Shown here: one piece after another, positions 22,591-34,900 of the stretch
Numbering within the stretch: position 1 is the stretch's first letter
How the letters are laid out: the number at the start of each line of letters is the position of its first letter
Assembly (NCBI GenBank): GCA_948146395.1
Contig: OX411548.1
Span: 62,701,020 to 62,765,019, forward strand
Direction: 5' to 3'
Origin: Fragum whitleyi
Taxonomy: Eukaryota; Mollusca; Bivalvia; Cardiida; Cardiidae
Length of the DNA: 64,000 nucleotides
Position numbers and translations under genes: made by a program
The notes under the pieces: model-generated
Told to the model about the DNA's origin: nothing
The model's input: the letters and a program-made list of their open reading frames with translations, nothing else
The model's database searches: none

Positions 22591-23814
22591 CTGGGAGTTT
22601 TGAATGATTTAAAGTTATGTAATGAAATCGATACTTGGACGAAATAACTATTTTTATTTCCTTCCTTTAATAACATCTGCGACCTTTTTCTTTTTTGTGT
22701 CTTCGTGGACAAATGATACTCTACAAAAACACACCAGCAAATAAAATTGTATGATGATTTGATCAGTATTTGAAAGAATTTTGACCTTTTTAAGTTTGAA
22801 CTATTTACGAGGATCGGAATGAGTGGTTTAAACAGATTGAAAGAAGCGCTGATCAAGAGAATCTGATTTTTTTTATCCAGGTAAACGATCCTATTAACTG
22901 TAAAATGAATATTCGCTGTTCGTCTCAGGGATCTTTTAGATAGAATCTTCAGGGTAAAAATTCAAGGCTCTGATCAAATCGCAAATGCACAGGCTGGTCG
23001 GATTTACTTGGCACACAAGTGAAACTGTTTGAAAATTCATGCACATGATCCATCAATATATTTCACGCCTACTCTTGCAAATACAGGACCTCACTGTGTA
23101 GCGAGAAAGTACCAATACAACTCTGTTTCTTCGCAAATAAGATGGGTATCCGTATCCCACGACGCCTCTCAAATAACGAGATCACCAATCACCAAACACA
23201 GTGAAACAATACATTATTATCATTTTTTAAACCCGTCAGGCGAAAAGAGCCGAAAGGGAAGTACAGAGCGAGAACTACATTTCCTCCTCAGGTTGCGCAG
23301 TACCAGGGACTCTCAATATACATGTATATGTAGAGAGAGTCCGTGCACACGCGCAGGCCGACTAGGATCGATGTTTTTAGTTGTAGGTAAATATATAGAT
23401 AAGAAATTCCAACTTGTCATATGTTATTTCGAAATATAGTCTCTGGAGGCTGGTTTCTGACAGGGGCACTCCCTTTTTCGAATATTTTGTTCCACGGAAT
23501 TCCCGATGGGCTTTCAACTTTCGGGAATAGCAGAAATTGCTTGTGACAAGCGAAATGCAGATATGCCTATATTTTCCAGTTCATCTTTTTTAAACCGTTC
23601 GATTTTATATTTGTTTAAAATTTGTGTTTCTGTTCTTTTCCAAGTTTGTCATTCATCACTTAACATCAACTCATGCAAACTCTTCTACAAGCACGTTTTA
23701 TGGGGAACGCAGGTAAAGCATATTTCATCAAATAAAAACAAATAAAAATAAACCACCCTTTAAACATTTCCCATACAGTCCAATGACTTTTCCTCTCTAT
23801 CATTCCATACTTGA
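22591..23814. other. No recognisable gene
   Basis: Intergenic. The open frames at 23029-23439 and 23506-23745 lack domain features. A stretch at 23230-23370 resembles decayed MITE ends (CCCGTCAGGCGAAAAGAGCC). Confidence 0.4.
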
Positions 23815-23882
23815 GAAAATATTGTAGAACGAGAAGAAATTGCCTGTAACAATTTCTTCTCATCATACAATATTTTCTACCA
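23815..23882. repeat. Fold-back, GAGAAGAAATTG core
   Basis: AATATTGTAGAACGAGAAGA and TTTCTTCTCATCATACAATA pair around a short loop. Related cores at 38097, 43656 and 50578. Confidence 0.6.
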
Positions 23883-23973
23883 CGTAGGATGGTTGAAGGT
23901 TTCATTTCAAATTGAACACAAATTTAGAATGTCGTCTGTAATCTCTTTGGATTTAGACCAGTCCATATTGTTT

Positions 23974-24804
23974 TAAAAACAAGAGACTAATAGTGGCCCT
24001 TAATCGCCAACCTGTGTGAACTTTCTATAACTGGTTTAGAGCAGTCAATGAAAGGATGATAAGAATGATAACAAAGCCAAAATAATGCTGTTGATTCTAT
24101 TCCACGTGATATTCATGATTATCAATTTGATTGTGCTAAAATGAGTGCCCGAGAGTGCATACAACGTTCTTCCAATATTTGACCCCATGATCTGGTCTTT
24201 GACCAGTGTTGACCCAATTTCATACCTATCCAAGATTTCCTTAGGACAATCATTTTGACCCAAAATTCTAGCTGTTAAGGCAAAATATGGCCTCTATAGT
24301 GAATACAAGTTTTTCTAAGATTTGACACTGAAACCTAGTTTTTGACCATAGTTGCCCCGATTTCCAAGTCGTCCGAGATTTCATCAAAACAATCCTTCTG
24401 CCCAATTTTCAAGTTCAAGTACAACATGTGGCATCTAGAGTGCATATAAGGTTTTTCTAAGATTCGATCCCATGACATAGTTTTTAACCCCAGTTGACCA
24501 AATTTCAAAATTGAACCAGATTCGATCAAGAGAATGATTCTGACCAATTTTCAAATGGATCTGGCAAATAAATGAGGCCTCTAGAGTGCATACAAGCTTT
24601 TTCAAAGATTTGACCCTGTGACCTAGTTTTTGACCCCGAGTGACCAAATTTCGTGCGAGATTTGAACAAAATAATCAATCTGACCAATTTCCAAGGCGAT
24701 CCGGCAAAAAGTGTGACCTCTAGGTAAATGTTGGCGAAACACGAAGGACATCTACCTAATCACAAAACTCACGTTGAGCACTTTGTGCTCAGATGAGCAA
24801 AAAA
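23974..24804 (+). mobile_element. HINE-like array, decayed, family CTCAGGTGAGCTAAAAA
   Basis: AAAACAAGAG start, units with TTTTGACC spaced about 142-145 bp, and end hairpin CACTTTGTGCTCAGATGAGC then AAAAAA. More diverged than the copy at 21468. Confidence 0.6.
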
Positions 24805-25120
24805 GTGCCTGAGTCACAATGTATGCCGCTACGGGAATTTTTTCAACAAAGATCCTTTCTCCGTGATGCAGTGTAGTATAAAAAATGCAATGACATTGCA
24901 GTGTTCTCGTGATAGGTCCAATACTGTAAAAGTTTCATGTAAATCTGCCAATAATTGAAGGAGTTGTGTCTATAGGAAATGGATGTATGGACTAGCAGAC
25001 AAAGCAGTTGACATCAATATACTACCACATCATCAATATACAACCACATTCAGCAGCATATTAAAACAGGAAAAGGTTTATCAATTGCAAAATGAGAAAA
25101 TTGTATGAAGATTTGAATTT

Positions 25121-25280
25121 AAGGTAGTGGACCCGTAATAGTTGCACAACATTTTGGAACACATGACCTATCACAAAGTTGACCAAGGTTTCCTAATGAA
25201 AATCATTAGGAAACCTCGGTCAACATTGTTAACGTTTATTACTTCCAAAACGTTGCAGAACTATTACGGGTCCACTACCT
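25121..25280. mobile_element. 160 bp fold-back, GTAGTGGACCCGTAATAG termini
   Basis: Almost perfectly palindromic: AAGGTAGTGGACCCGTAATA inverts to TATTACGGGTCCACTACCT; the centre is TTTCCTAATGAAAATCATTA. Copies at 35904 and 46963. Confidence 0.75.
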
Positions 25281-26438
25281 CAAGGACGGGGAACTTTTTC
25301 TTTTTCTCCACTTACTTCTTACGTGCGGCAAATGTTTGACACCAGAGGCCTGATAGTGAACATTACTTAGTAAAAGTCCACCATTAATCAAACAAAGAAT
25401 ATATTCTATAAGTTTTATAGAATTTATTCTGTTTGATTGTTAACAACCATTCCAATATATAAATATATTCAGTGGCAAATTGTCAAAAGATACACCAGAT
25501 TTCACTGCCGGATGTCAAAGTATGAAAATCAACAAAGGGAAATAGGTTAAGAGAAAAAAAAGCTTGGCAGAGTTATGATTATTAGCCACTGCACTCTCTA
25601 ATCATGAGAGAAACATAATTGACAAGTTTCAAGTTTATCAGACAGAAGGCGACACAATAATGCTCTTGAAAAGAAGTGAACGCCGCCTGCCCACTGGAAG
25701 ACATATCAAATACGGCACGTCTTTGGATGGGTATAAAAATTCCGTAACCAACTAAGTGATTGAAAAGCTTATTTTTTTTCCAAAAAAGGTAGGCTAAAGA
25801 TAATTTTCGTATTAGTTTGAAAAAATTTTCAGAGGGTGAAATTCCAGAAACCAAACGACAAAAGAATTATGTATATCATAAAATTTATTCAATAAATTCA
25901 CATTAATTTGTATATACTAAAACCAAAGTATTCTAAAAAGTATTTCGCCTAACTAACTAATATAAATATCTTTGTACAAAACATTACATAAATACAGAAG
26001 GAAATATACAAATTATACATTTATCAATATAATTGTACAATATCGTTTGAGTCAACTCATGCAATCTTTGTCTTTAAAATAATTTAATTTCTAATTTTGT
26101 CTATCGAAAGCCGTACAATCTGATTGGTTGGAAAATTTGTTTCAGTGTTAAATGAAAACAAATTTGATTAGGAGCTAGTTAGTTATCTTCTGCAAAAAAG
26201 TTATCCCATAAAAAATATATCAATTTATGAATAAATCTTTATGTGTTGCTTCATGATATTAAATAATGGGATGTGAAGAAATCAGTTTTTGAATTCATGG
26301 AGGTATGAAGCTAAAAACCTTTGCATAGTCATACAGTGTAAAATTTGATATAGTTTCATACCTACATAAAATCAAAGACTATTATATTCATAACTTAAAT
26401 GAAAAATACTTTGATAATTGAATTTAAATCATGTTTAT
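25281..26438. other. No recognisable gene
   Basis: AT-rich intergenic DNA. 26100-26400 has words also seen near 6200 (GAGGTATGAAACTAAAAAC), suggesting an old dispersed repeat. Confidence 0.4.
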
Positions 26439-26680
26439 GGCCTGTCAGGCAAAAAAGGGACCTTCAAGATAGAGAGTTAAGTGTTAACCTAGTTAGACTG
26501 CAGATTGCACAGGCTGTTTAGGGTCAACACTTTAAACACTTGGCTAATAATCTGAATCTTACATGATCATTCTACCTTCCTGTGAACTAATTTTTGAAAT
26601 GCAACTTCTGGATAACCTCTAGTGGAACCAATCTATTCAAATATTTGTTCAACTGAGTTCCAATATGGTTCTTTTTTTTT
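26439..26680. mobile_element. Decayed MITE of the GTGACCCGTCACGC family
   Basis: Left end GGCCTGTCAGGCAAAAAAGG and interior (TGCACAGGCTG, AATATTTGTTCAACTGAG) match the family; the right end is blurred by a T run. Confidence 0.5.
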
Positions 26681-26982
26681 TTGGTTTCCTACGGTGAGTT
26701 ATGCTACATTCAGAAAACAATGTGTAAAGATGAAATTTCTTTTAGAATTACATGTTTTCCTTTCTGAACAACAAATTCATTTCCATACATTCATTTCCAA
26801 CTGTTGCGTCTGTTTTTTTTTTTTAATCTCATTCTTTGTTCTTTGGTAAAGAGTAAAGTAACCTTGGCAACATTTTACAATGTTGCCCCCCCCCCTCGGA
26901 GTGTGGAATTCCATCACTTTTTCACAGACGGAGTCATAACAACTGTCAACAGCATTAAAACTACTCTTGTCAAGCTGAATAA

Positions 26983-28482
26983 ACTAGAAAGCCATGAATG
27001 GCTTGAGTCGCTCCACAGGCTTGAAATTCTTGTAAAAGCAAATAAAAATTTTGACTAGGTTTTTAGATATTTTGGGTTCTACTGATGTTGAAAATGATTT
27101 TCAAACTTTCAACTATATAACATAAAGAGAAAAACCTCAGCCCATAAAATACATATTTTTCATCCAATCAAAATAATTTTGCTGCATGATAATGGGTCAC
27201 CCAATAACATACCAAAAATCTTTGATTGATATCCATCAGTTACATTATGAGAAAATGATGTTCAAAGTTTCCACCATATAACATATTACATAATACATAC
27301 TTTTCATTCGATCACAATAATTTTTTGTAGACTGATAAAGGGTCACTCAAGGATCATTCCAGTGAAATTTGATTGATATCCAACAATATGAGTCTGAGAA
27401 AATGATTTTCAAAGTTTCCACTATGTAACATATAGAGAAATGACCTCCGCCCATAAAATACATATTTTACATCCGATCACAATAATTTTTGGTAGACTGA
27501 TAGAGGGTCATTCAAGGATCATTCCTGTGAAATTTGATTGATATCCAACAATAAGAGTCTGAGAAAATGATTTTCAAAGTTTCCACTATGTAACATATAG
27601 AGAAATGACCTCCGCCCATAAAATACATATTTTTCATCCGATCACAATAATTTTTGGTAGACTGATAAAGGATCACTCTAGGATCATTCAATGTAAATTT
27701 GGTTGATATCAAACATTAAGAGTCTGAGAAAATGATTTTCAAAGTTTGCACTATATAACATATAGAGAAATGACCTCCGCCCATAAAATACATATTTTTC
27801 ATCCGATCACAATAATTTTTGGTAGACTGATAAAGGATCACTCTAGGATCATTCAATGTAAATTTGGTTGATATCAAACATTAAGAGTCTGAGAAAATGA
27901 TTTTCAAAGTTTGCACTATATAACATATAGAGAAATGACCTCCGCCCATAAAATACATATTTTTCATCCGATCACAATAATTTTTGGTAGACTGATAAAG
28001 GATCACTCTAGGATCATTCAATGTAAATTTGGTTGATATCAAACATTAAGAGTCTGAGAAAATGATTTTCAAAGTTTGCACTATATAACATATAGAGAAA
28101 TGACCTCCGCCCATAAAATGCATAATTTCAATCCGATCACAATAATTTTTTGTAGACTGATAAAGGGTCACCCAGGCACCGTTCATGTGAAATTTAATTG
28201 GTATTCATCAATTTGAATCTGAGAAAAATCACTTTTTACCATATTTGGAAATTAGCCACGCCCATTAAATCCATGTTTTTCATTGGTTCAAAATTTCTTG
28301 AACAACTTTGAAAGAGGGTCACCCAAGGATCATTCCTGTGAAGTTTGGTTGAAATTTATCCAGTTGTTTCTGAGGAGAAGATTTTTAAAGAAAAAGTTTA
28401 CGACCGCATGGACGGACGGACGCACGACGGTCACAACGCCATGACAATAGCCCCAGTGGCTTTCAGCCAGTGGAGCTAAAAA
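26983..28482 (+). mobile_element. HINE-like array, 165 bp units, family GCCAGTGGAGCTAAAAA
   Basis: Starts AACTAGAAAGCCATGAATGG (hairpin AAGCCAT/ATGGCTT) then GCTCCACAGGCT. GAGAAAATGATTTTCAAAGT recurs at 27396, 27561, 27726, 27891 and 28056, exactly 165 bp apart, with the last units nearly identical. Ends GACGGACGGACGCACGACGG, then a hairpin with AGCCAGTGGAGC (inverse of the 5' word) and TAAAAA. It lies downstream of the laminin stop. Confidence 0.8.
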
Positions 28483-28853
28483 CTTGGCAACAAAGAAACA
28501 AAATCAAAGTGCTCAAAGCATTAGACACACTTACTGTGAGTCAGTATTCATTTTTAAAATAAAATTATTAAGCTTTTCTGGTTAAAAATAGGAAAAGGTG
28601 GTATAGATAAAGATCAGACTGTGCAGTCTGATGTTTGTGTAAAGCTCCTGCCAAAGCAGGAATATTCCATGTTCAGTATGACAAGGGCTTAAAAGCAATT
28701 TCAGATGATAAATCTAAGTTCATTTAAAACTTAAAATAAATCTTAAAAGTAATTTCTCCTTTTCTTTCAATCTTCTTTGCTTCTCTTTACATATGTATTG
28801 TTTTTAAAGCAGTCAAACTTTGGCCATACAAAACAAAGAGGTATATTGAGTAT

Positions 28854-28996
28854 TTATGAGACTGGACACCCTGTCCTACGCACATCCACAGACCTAGGTA
28901 TGGTGCCCCAGTCTACAGGTTTTCCTCTGATATTTATATTCCTCAAACATCCAGTGAATCCCCTGGTGGTTGTGGCAGATATTGGCTTCTTTGGAT
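28854..28996 (-). CDS. LAMA: Laminin alpha exon 18: C-terminus of LG5 and stop
   Basis: Forty-six codons after the split Asp: ATTTRGFTGCLRNINIRGKP then RSVDVRRTGCPVS and TAA. GFTGCLRN and the final cysteine close LG5 as expected at the end of a laminin alpha chain. Acceptor ATTTCAG. I found no AATAAA on this strand between the stop and the repeat starting at 28482, so the 3' UTR end is unknown. Confidence 0.92.
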
Positions 28997-31900
28997 CTGA
29001 AATTGAATTGAGAAATGTTTGAATATCAAGAGCTGGGTTGGGCTTTTTTTTAATTCAAGGGGTCAAAGTTAAGCCATTTCAAATACCCTTAGAAAGAGAA
29101 ATATATAATACATACTTAGTGTTTTGTATTAGAAAAAATATCTAATGAGGTTGGTAGAATAGATAATTGTCGAGGCTCTGCCGAGACAATTATCAATTCT
29201 CACAACCAAGTTAGATACTTTTTTTCATACAATACACTAAGTGTGTATTATATTTATGTTATAAGCTCTATTTGTCTTGTTTTCGTCAATGTCTCTAACA
29301 GAAATGCAAGTTTCTAAAAATAACCGCATTATATCATTGTTCTAAAAATAACTATGTGATATCATTAAAAATATCATACGGGATGTTATCACATGGATAT
29401 TTGTATAGTTATAAGATAATACATGTTATATGTTTGTGTCTTAAAATATCAATGTCATCTGGTCATGGTTGAAGGAATTTATCATGACTCAGCAACACCT
29501 GAGACCAGATAATATTGATATCTGAGATACAGTCACACTTCATGTTATTCTATTTATCAAAAAATAATTTTTCAGAGCTTAAAATTTCATTAAACCTTAG
29601 AAATCAAAGAACTATAAATGAAATAAAACTGGAATGTCGCAATGCAGACTAATAACCCTCCTACAAGTGCTTGTCAATAATGAAAAGCCATTTTCCATCA
29701 AAGGGCTAAAACTCTGTCAAAAGTCAATGGATCGTTACCCAAAAAATCACTTGCAATCTGCTTGATACTGATCACATCTGTAAACTTTGAATGAAATCCA
29801 CCCATTATTTGCTGAGAAATTGAGCAGACACAAACAAGATGTGTTTGTGAAACACGAATGCCCCTGTAAAAGCATTTTTTTTTTTCAAAGTTTGACCTTG
29901 ACAGATGACCTTGACCTTGTCAAATGACCTTGACTTTGGTATAGCGGATGCGGATCATTGAGATCTATCATCATGCCAAATATTAGCTTTGTATCTTGAA
30001 TAGTCTTGAAGATATTGGCAAGATTAAGTTTTCGGGTCAAGTTTTCGGACAGACGGACGGACAGACAGACAGACGGACAGACAGACGGACATGAGTAAAA
30101 CAATATGCCCCCGATCTCTCGATACGGGGGCTTAAAAAGGTACAGACACAACTGACTGACGGAATGGACCAATAAGCTGAATCCTTTATTCCAGTAAAAT
30201 AGGAGGAACCTGGGACTTCTTGATTGACAGTCCAATGCGCTACAAACAGCGCTTTGATGGCAGCCAGCTATTTCTTTGATGGATTAATCACTATTTGAAA
30301 ATTGAAAATACAAATCTTTGAGGTAATTCTAAAACCTCCTAACTACAGCTTTAATCAAGCTGTAGTTACGAGGTTTGGGAATTACACAAACAAATTGTTG
30401 GACATACCTGGTACACCTCCAATACACAATGGACTGTTTGTAGCTTTATCCTTGATGGATTGATTGCTATTTTATATTGAAACAGCAAATCTTTGATGTA
30501 ATTCTAAAACCTTGTTTTAGGGTTTGGGAATTATATCGACAAAATGTAGACATACCTGGCACACCTCCGATATACAGTGGACTGTTTGTGGCTGTTTTCT
30601 TGATGGATTGGTCACTATTTGTAACAAATGTTTGTTTGTCATCTATCTGTAGTGTGATTGTATTCTTTGTGATCTGGATCTTCACTGTATGCCACTGATT
30701 ATCACACAGCGTAAACGGACTGTCAAATTTGGAGGAAGTCGACAACTTTTGTTTTCTGCTTATGATGCTGAATATTATCTGTAATAGAACATACATTTAG
30801 GGTCAAGGCAAAAATATTGTTAGTACTTACTATAACATTTCTTATCAATATATCTTCAAACATAAATGATACATTACTTTTCTTAACAAGAGCCATGTCG
30901 GACATGGTCATCCCCCACCATGAAAGCTTGATAGTAAACTGAACCCTAATAGATTAAGGATTCTTTTGTACTTGAGATATGCCGCCTACAAAATCCAAGT
31001 CTTTAAAGTAACAAAGGGCAGTGACTGGAAAATTATGCAAGCAAAATTTGTAGTTATTGTGCATTGCACTTCTCTTCAATAAGAACTATCCACCTATGAA
31101 GATTAAAGTTGATAACTGTAATACATTAAGAGATATACCCAAGACAAAGAATAAGAGTTAAAAATAACAAAAGACAATAACTGGATAATTATGCAAGCAA
31201 TGGTTGTAGTTCTTGTGCACTGCACTTCTCCTCCATGAGATCTATCCACCTATGAACTTTCAAGTTGATAGCTTTTATACTTTAGGAGAAATGCTACAGA
31301 CAAGTTTAGTGATGGAAGGAGACCATTACTATATCCCCTTTGCTGAAACAGCAGGGGATAGCAAAAGCCCTGCCCTTGAGTGCAACATCTGCTGCATAAT
31401 GCAAAAAATCTAAGTTGAAAAAGGGCATAAATCCTACAAAAATGCTTTCAGAGTTATTCCCCTTGATGGTCTGGACAGCTCTTGTGATGGTTAATGCACG
31501 TAATAGGAAGATATCTTCAATAACAACAGAGATATAGCCAAGGTTAAAGTTTGTCACACCAACACCTACCCTAACGCCAATGACATCAAAATAAAGACAA
31601 TACCTCAGGTTTTCTCAGATAACAGCCAAGCTTAAAATGTCACAAATTTACACTCGAACAAATCCATCAAAATAGGTATAATTGTATCCTAAATACAACG
31701 CATTCTTGAAGTTGGTTACAAATGTAAAATTTTGTGGTAACTGCATGGCAACATTAACTTTTAAGTTTTGCAACCAGGCTCATAGACAAGCCATTTCTTC
31801 ACCATAATGATTTCTACAAAGATCTCTCATCACATTTCATTATGAAATTAAATCCACAAAGATTAGAATCGTCAACAAACGAAATTTTAAAATCGGTCAT

Positions 31901-34900
31901 TTAGCAATAAGATTTGACCCACATACCTGGCCTTTAGTAAGTTCCAATGTCATTGCATGGTTACCATCGACATTGTTTACTGTCGCTATGATACCCTCTA
32001 GTTTGGTAGTGCGGAATTCAAGATCAACGGTCAGCTCTCGACCAACAACAAAATTATCATCTGTAAAAAAGGTAGAAATTAGGTTTTGATGAAGACATAA
32101 CACTGCAGAATGATGTGAGCAGTAGAAAACTAGAAAGCCATGAATGGCTTATGTCGCTCCACAGGCTTGAATTTCTTGTAATAGCAAATCTAAGTTTTGA
32201 CTAGATTTTTAGATATTTTGGGTTTTACTGATGTTGAAATGATTTTCAAAGTCTCCAACATGATTAAATAAAGAGAAATGACTTCCACCCATAAAAGACA
32301 TATTGTTCATCCAATGACAATAATTTTTGGCTGCATGATAATGGATCACCCATGGATCATACTTATGAAGTTTGATTGATATCCATTAGTTACATTCTGA
32401 GAAAATGATTTTCAAAGTTTCAACTATATAACATTCTGTGGAAATGACCTCCGCCTATAAAATACAAAATTTTCATCCGATCGCAATAATCTTTGGTAGA
32501 CTAATAAATGGTCACACAAGGATCATTCATGTAAAATTTGGTTGATATCTATACATTATATTCTGAGAAAATGATTTTCAAAGTTTCCACAATATAACAT
32601 ATAGAGAAATGACTCGCCCATAAAATACATAATTTTCATCCGATTTCAATAACTTTTTGTAGACTAATAAAGGGTCACCCAAGGATCATTCATATTAAAT
32701 TTGGTTGATAACTATCAGTTAGATTCTGAGAAAATGATTTTATAAAGTTTCCACTATATATTATATAGTGGAAATGACCTCCACCCATAAAATACATAAT
32801 TTTCATCTGATTTCAATAATTTTTTGTAGACTGATAAAATGTCACACAAGGATGATTCATGTAAAATTTGGTTGATATCTATCAATTAGATTCTGAGAAA
32901 ATGATTTTCAAAGTTTCCACTATATAACATTTAGAGAAATGACCTCCGCCCATAAAATACATAATTTTCATCCCATTTCAATATTTTTTTGTAGACTGAT
33001 AAAGAGTCACCCAAGGATCATTCATGTAAAATTTCATTGGTATCCATCAACCTGAGAAAAGTCACTTTTTACCATATTTGGAAATTAGCCACGCCCATTA
33101 AATCCCTGTTTTTCATTGGATCAAAATTTCTTGAACAACTTTGAAAGAAGGACACCCAAGGATCATTCCTGTGCAGTTCAGTTGAAATCCATCCATTAGT
33201 TTCTGAGAAGAAGATTTTTAAAGAAAAAGTTTACGACCGCACGCACGGACGGACGGATGCACGACGGAAACAACGCCATGACAATAGCCCCAGTGGCTTT
33301 CAGCCAGTGGAGCTAAAAATTATGGCCAAAGATAAAACAGAATGTCAAATCCACTTTAAAGAATGTAACAAATAAAATAGTTCAGATCGTGATATTGTGT
33401 CTCATTACTTTTTATTAATTTACTAGAAAGCCATGAATGGCTTGAGTCGCTCCACAGGCTTGAAATTCTTGTAAAGCAAATAAATGTTTTGACTAGATTT
33501 TCAAAGTTTCAACTAAATAACAGATAGAGAAATGACCTCTTCTATTAAAAGACATATTTTTCATCAAATCAAAATAATTTTTTGCTGCATGATATTGGGT
33601 CACCCAAAGATCATACCAAAAATATTTGATTAATATCCATCAGTTACATTCTGAAGAAATGTTTTTCATAGTTTCCACTATATAACATATAGAGGAATGA
33701 CCTCCGCCCATAAAATGTATATTTTTAATCAAATCAAAATAATTTTTGGTACACTGATAAAGGGTCACTCAAGGATCATTCCAGTAATATTTGGTTGATA
33801 TCCATCTGTTACATTCTGAGAAAATGATTTTCAAATTTTCCACTATGTAACATATAGAGGAATGACCTCTGCCCATAAAATGCATATTTTTCATCCAATC
33901 AAAATAATTTTTGGTACACTGATAAAGGGTCACTCAAGGATCATTCCAGTGAAATTTGGTTGATATCCATCTCTTACATTCTGAGAAAATGATTTTCAAA
34001 GTTTCCACTATATAACATATAGTGAAATGACCTCTGCCCATGAAATGCATATTTTCCATCCGATCACAATGATTTTTTGTAGACTGATAAAGGGTCACCT
34101 TAGGATCATTCATGTAAAATTTAATTGGTATCCATTGATTAGAATCTGAGAAAACTCACTTTTTACCATATTTGGAAATTAGCCACGCCCATTAAATCCA
34201 TGTTTTTCATTGGATCAAAATTTCTTGAACAACTTTGAAAGAGGGTCACCCAAGGATCATTCCTGTGAAGTTTGGTTGAAATCCATCCAGTAGTTTCTGA
34301 GGAGAAGATTTTTAAAGAAAAGTTTACGACCGGACGGACGCACGCACGGACGGACGGACGGACGCACGACGGACACAACGCCATGACAATAGCCCCAGTG
34401 GCTTTCAGCCAGTGGAGCTAAAAACTAATATATCTGATTAACCTTTGATTGATTCAATCACTGTTTCTAATTCTTTGTTAGTGCGAGACAAAATCCAACT
34501 AAAGCTTTAATCACAAGACTTTGTTTGCCTGACATTTGTGCTGGACAAGGAATATTCCCGCTTAGGCAGGAGGAATAGACAAAGATCAGTCTGCACATAT
34601 GTGCAGTCTGATCTTTCTACACCACCTATTTTCTCTTTTGAAACAACGAGTGATAAGACTGCATTTTCTAAATAAATACTTATATCAAGAGGTGTTTGTA
34701 AAAGTAGGTCAATGGCCTATTGTTTGTCAATCAACAAAGGGTAAAAACTCAAAGATTATCATAGGTAGAGTTATGCTTCTTGTGCATTGAACTTCCCCTC
34801 AATGAACTCTGTCCTCCTGTGAAGTTTCATGATTCTAGATTGCATTTTTTATAGATATACTCTGGACAAAAAAAGGTCTATTAATAGACTGACCAACAAC

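Noticed and set aside
25860..25900. TTTATT/AATAAA cluster as the laminin poly(A) site
   Set aside because: It lies about 3 kb past the stop, beyond a 1.5 kb repeat, in a region where AATAAA is expected by chance.
28777..29022. 81-codon plus-strand frame
   Set aside because: It is the antisense shadow of the last laminin exon, whose minus-strand translation ends LG5 with the expected cysteines.
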